Part shown: positions 33,886 through 36,208 of the stretch, one piece after another | Numbering within the stretch: the stretch's first letter is position 1 | Layout: every line of letters starts with the position of its first letter | NCBI GenBank assembly: GCA_910584495.1 | Contig: CAJUAR010000023.1 | Span: 1 to 36,208, forward strand | Source of the DNA: an uncultured Muribaculaceae bacterium | GTDB taxonomy: Bacteria > Bacteroidota > Bacteroidia > Bacteroidales > Muribaculaceae | Direction: 5' to 3' | DNA: 36,208 bases | Notes under the pieces: generated by a model | Told to the model about the DNA's origin: nothing | Seen by the model: only the letters and a program-made list of their open reading frames with translations | Database searches by the model: none | Program-made: the position numbers and the translations under genes

Positions 33886-34790
33886 GAAACATACTTTTTG
33901 TCCTCTTGCTTCTGTGTGGCATCACTGCGGGAGCGGTGTTGCCCGCAGATAGTTTGCGCAATCGTTGGCAGTTGATTACCAACACTGTTGGAGCATGCGC
34001 GGTCAATACGGCCTTTGTGGAATCGTTCAAGGAATATGTGCATGAGATGCGCCCAAACGGCGAGGATAATCATTCGTTCCCTTCGCGGCACACGGCATGG
34101 GCTTTCACGGTTTCTACGGTTGTTGCTTCAAATTTATATAAAGTTTCGCAGTGGATTCCCTTCGTGGCTCAGGCCGGAGCTTCGGGCATGGGCCTTCAAC
34201 GGGTAGGATGCCGCGCCCATTGGGGCTCGGACGTTGTTATGGGTGCTTCTATAGGTATAATTTCGACAGAGGTATCTAATATTGTCTGCCGGCGCATTTT
34301 TGGCGAACCGAATCCGTATAATTCGCAATTGGACAATCTATTCAGACCATCGCTCTCGATGGTTTCGCGTGCCGTCTATCATTTCGATAGCGATATTTGT
34401 ACAGGCTTTGCCACCGGCATAGATTTCCGCATGCCGCTCCACGATGTATGGGGTCTCGCAGCGGGTGTCGATGCCGAAGCATCACCTGTCAAAAAAGAAG
34501 ACTGCTACTTTGCACCATTGTGGACCTTCACTGCTCTGGTGGGCCCGATGGTTCATCTCTCCACACCTCTGCGCCCTGTAGCCTTCGAGCTTGCTCTGCA
34601 GTGCGGTGCTTCGCGTCTGTGCAACGCTGACGGGTGGCGCACACGTTCGTGGGCCTTCACCGGCGACCTCAGTGTCGCCCTCTCCTGGCAGCTCACCCCC
34701 CAATTCGCCACCCGCTTCACCGCCGACCTCCGCCAAGGAGCAAGCCACACCTCTCTCTCTATCTCCCTGGCCTCTGTCGTAGTATTCTAA
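33882..34790 (+). CDS. PAP2-family phosphatase with C-terminal extension
   Basis: A 302-residue exported or membrane-attached protein. The signal sequence is about 1-19. The PAP2 motifs are present: K50..R57-P58, P67-S-R-H70, and R107-x5-H113-x3-D117 (the third usually starts Ser-Arg; here Gln-Arg). The region after about 150 lacks helices and reads as alternating strands (CTGFATGIDFRMPLHDVWGL, SVALSWQLTPQFATRFTADL) ending in VVVF. A short outer-membrane-barrel-like extension is therefore possible. PAP2 enzymes remove phosphate from lipids such as undecaprenyl diphosphate or lipid A. Last gene of the coupled series; a 32-bp gap follows it. Confidence 0.82.
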   Translation: MRNILFVLLLLCGITAGAVLPADSLRNRWQLITNTVGACAVNTAFVESFKEYVHEMRPNGEDNHSFPSRHTAWAFTVSTVVASNLYKVSQWIPFVAQAGASGMGLQRVGCRAHWGSDVVMGASIGIISTEVSNIVCRRIFGEPNPYNSQLDNLFRPSLSMVSRAVYHFDSDICTGFATGIDFRMPLHDVWGLAAGVDAEASPVKKEDCYFAPLWTFTALVGPMVHLSTPLRPVAFELALQCGASRLCNADGWRTRSWAFTGDLSVALSWQLTPQFATRFTADLRQGASHTSLSISLASVVVF

Positions 34791-34822
34791 ATGCAATAAT
34801 TTGCGCTCCTTAATCAAATATC

Positions 34823-36208
34823 ATGCATCGTAAATCAATCATTTTCATTCTAATAATCACTGTATTGATGCCCTTAGTGACAAAGGGTGCAGTTCGGATT
34901 GACTCATTGCTCGGAGAAGTTGACAATCGAATAGAGCGGAAGCCAGAGTATTTAGCAGTCAAGCGACGCACAATCGACAATCTGAAAGTTAAAATCGCTT
35001 CATCCCGCTCCGAAAGGGAGCGTTTTGGCAATTTATACAGTCTTTTTCAGGAGTATCGGACTTTTTCCATGGACACGTCGCTTATTATCGCAAGAGATTG
35101 CCGACAGTCTTCTTCCAAAATAGATTCTGACAGTATCAAATGGCTTGCAATCACCATGGAGGCGGAGGCATTGAAAGGTATCGGGCTCTATCATCAGGCT
35201 CTCGCTCTGCTCGAAAGTCTGCCTCCCGAAGCGAATGACATTTTCAAATCGCGCATTTTGAATCGGTATGTGTCGATCTACTACTCCCTTTTTGAAAACA
35301 CTTATCCAAGAGGTGATGCGGAGCAATATAGGCAATTGCTCATTAACTACAGGGATTCCCTGGTCTGTTGTTTTCCACGGGGAAGTCTCGACCACCATCT
35401 CAATAAGGTGGAATTGCTTCGCCTTGTTGGCGATATCGACAATGCCATAACCGAAATGGCTGTTCTCGAAAAGGAATGTTCTGACGACGATGTCGATGCC
35501 GGCGTGCACAGTTTCATCAAGTCTCAACTCTTTCTGGCTCGCGGCGAGCGCGACAGTGCAAAGGTATATCTTGCCCGTTCGGCGGCCCTTGATATCGAAC
35601 ACTGTATCAGAAAGTACGAGTCGCTCCAGGAACTTGCCAAACTTCTCAACGAGGATGGCGATTACGAACGGGCTTACAGATATATTATGTGTTCCGTAGA
35701 GGACATACAGCGGAGCAATGCTCGTAGCCGCATTTTCAAAATCACTGAGTCTCTACCTATTATAAGCAGCGCATACGCCAGCAGTGTAGCCCAATCGACG
35801 CGTAATAAAAACATCTTCATACTCTGTGCCTCCATTCTCGCCCTGGCTCTGCTGGTGGCTCTCTTCTGGATATATAAGCGCAAGGGTACACTCGACCGCG
35901 AACGGCAGTCGCTTGCTGCAAAAAACCGTGAGCTTACGAGGTTGAAGGAGGAATTGGCCGATATGAACCTGCGCCTCGAAGAATCTTCCAAAATCAAGGA
36001 GGAATATATAGGATATCTGTTCAACTTTTGTTCCGAACATATCGATTCATATCAGCGCGAGCGTGTGGCTCTTTCGCGGATGGCGAAAACGGGAAACATT
36101 GCCGAGGTGAACAAAATGCTCAATGCGCAGTCCGACACCGACTACCTCAAATCGTTTTTCCTCAAATTCGCAGCCAATCCGTTTGCTCGAACCGATTTAA
36201 TTGTTACG
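34823..36208 (+). CDS. DUF6377-type sensor-like protein with TPR region (partial, runs off the window)
   Basis: A 462-codon open frame that continues beyond 36208. The signal or anchor sequence is about 1-22 (MHRKSIIFILIITVLMPLVT). An alpha-helical periplasmic part (about 30-320) has TPR-like helices (YHQALALLESLP, DIDNAITEMAVLEKE, GERDSAKVYLARSAA, GDYERAYRYIMCS). A single transmembrane helix follows (about 332-351, NIFILCASILALALLVALFW), then a coiled coil (RKGTLDRERQSLAAKNRELT, about 355-400) and EEYIGYLFNFCSEHIDSYQR, a hallmark of the Bacteroides DUF6377 family. Such proteins look like one-component membrane regulators. Its target cannot be seen; adjacent downstream genes are outside the window. 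Confidence 0.82.
   Translation, partial: MHRKSIIFILIITVLMPLVTKGAVRIDSLLGEVDNRIERKPEYLAVKRRTIDNLKVKIASSRSERERFGNLYSLFQEYRTFSMDTSLIIARDCRQSSSKIDSDSIKWLAITMEAEALKGIGLYHQALALLESLPPEANDIFKSRILNRYVSIYYSLFENTYPRGDAEQYRQLLINYRDSLVCCFPRGSLDHHLNKVELLRLVGDIDNAITEMAVLEKECSDDDVDAGVHSFIKSQLFLARGERDSAKVYLARSAALDIEHCIRKYESLQELAKLLNEDGDYERAYRYIMCSVEDIQRSNARSRIFKITESLPIISSAYASSVAQSTRNKNIFILCASILALALLVALFWIYKRKGTLDRERQSLAAKNRELTRLKEELADMNLRLEESSKIKEEYIGYLFNFCSEHIDSYQRERVALSRMAKTGNIAEVNKMLNAQSDTDYLKSFFLKFAANPFARTDLIVT

Noticed and set aside
34795..34822. Promoter of the DUF6377 gene
   Set aside because: A partial ATAATTTG word is present but one base short of TAnnTTTG and without a -33 box; read-through from the upstream operon is as likely.

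Overview
The window looks like chromosomal DNA of a gut Bacteroidales, most likely Muribaculaceae-like. The grounds are the gene families (a TonB-dependent receptor with a carboxypeptidase-like N-terminal domain, DUF5689/DUF6359 lipoproteins, a GH3-beta-lactamase fusion, GH20, a DUF6377 protein, a Bacteroidetes-type HigBA) and repeated promoters of the Bacteroidetes form TTTG-N19/20-TAnnTTTG. Species cannot be fixed from sequence alone. I saw no rRNA, tRNA, CRISPR array or intact insertion sequence.

Layout. 1-650 holds no intact gene, only a relic of a phage-type DNA-binding protein and small repeats. 652-5603 (minus) is pheT, yebC and an AspT/YidE-type transporter. 5819-7444 (plus) is a secreted GH20 hexosaminidase. 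7445-7990 is intergenic and carries two tandem, mutually similar 23-24-codon ORFs on the minus strand with their own promoter. 7987-13778 (plus) is cvpA, sufB, sufC, sufD, sufS, crcB: iron-sulfur cluster assembly with a fluoride channel overlapping sufS. 13851-20576 (minus) is a three-gene outer-membrane locus: a TonB-dependent receptor and two DUF5689 lipoproteins. 20739-20996 appears to encode a free-standing structured RNA. 21148-22764 (minus) is an ABC-F ATPase.

22838-25401 is a visibly more AT-rich accessory patch: a HigBA toxin-antitoxin pair with a palindrome around its promoter, an unidentified gene fragment, a frameshifted family 2 glycosyltransferase fragment and an acyltransferase 3 gene split by one in-frame stop. 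It looks like a decaying surface-polysaccharide island.

25415-34790 (plus) is a tightly packed run of nine genes, most sharing ATGA stop/start overlaps: a B3/4-domain protein, a YciO/Sua5-type protein, a secreted esterase, recF, a DUF721/DciA-like protein, a hotdog thioesterase, a 5'-nucleotidase lipoprotein, a GH3-beta-lactamase fusion and a PAP2 phosphatase. A DUF6377 regulator follows and runs off the end. The run mixes information-processing genes with envelope and periplasmic hydrolases.

The best candidates for something undescribed are the structured RNA at 20.74-21.0 kb, the tandem micro-ORF pair at 7.47-7.67 kb, and the DUF5689 receptor-lipoprotein locus, whose substrate is unknown.
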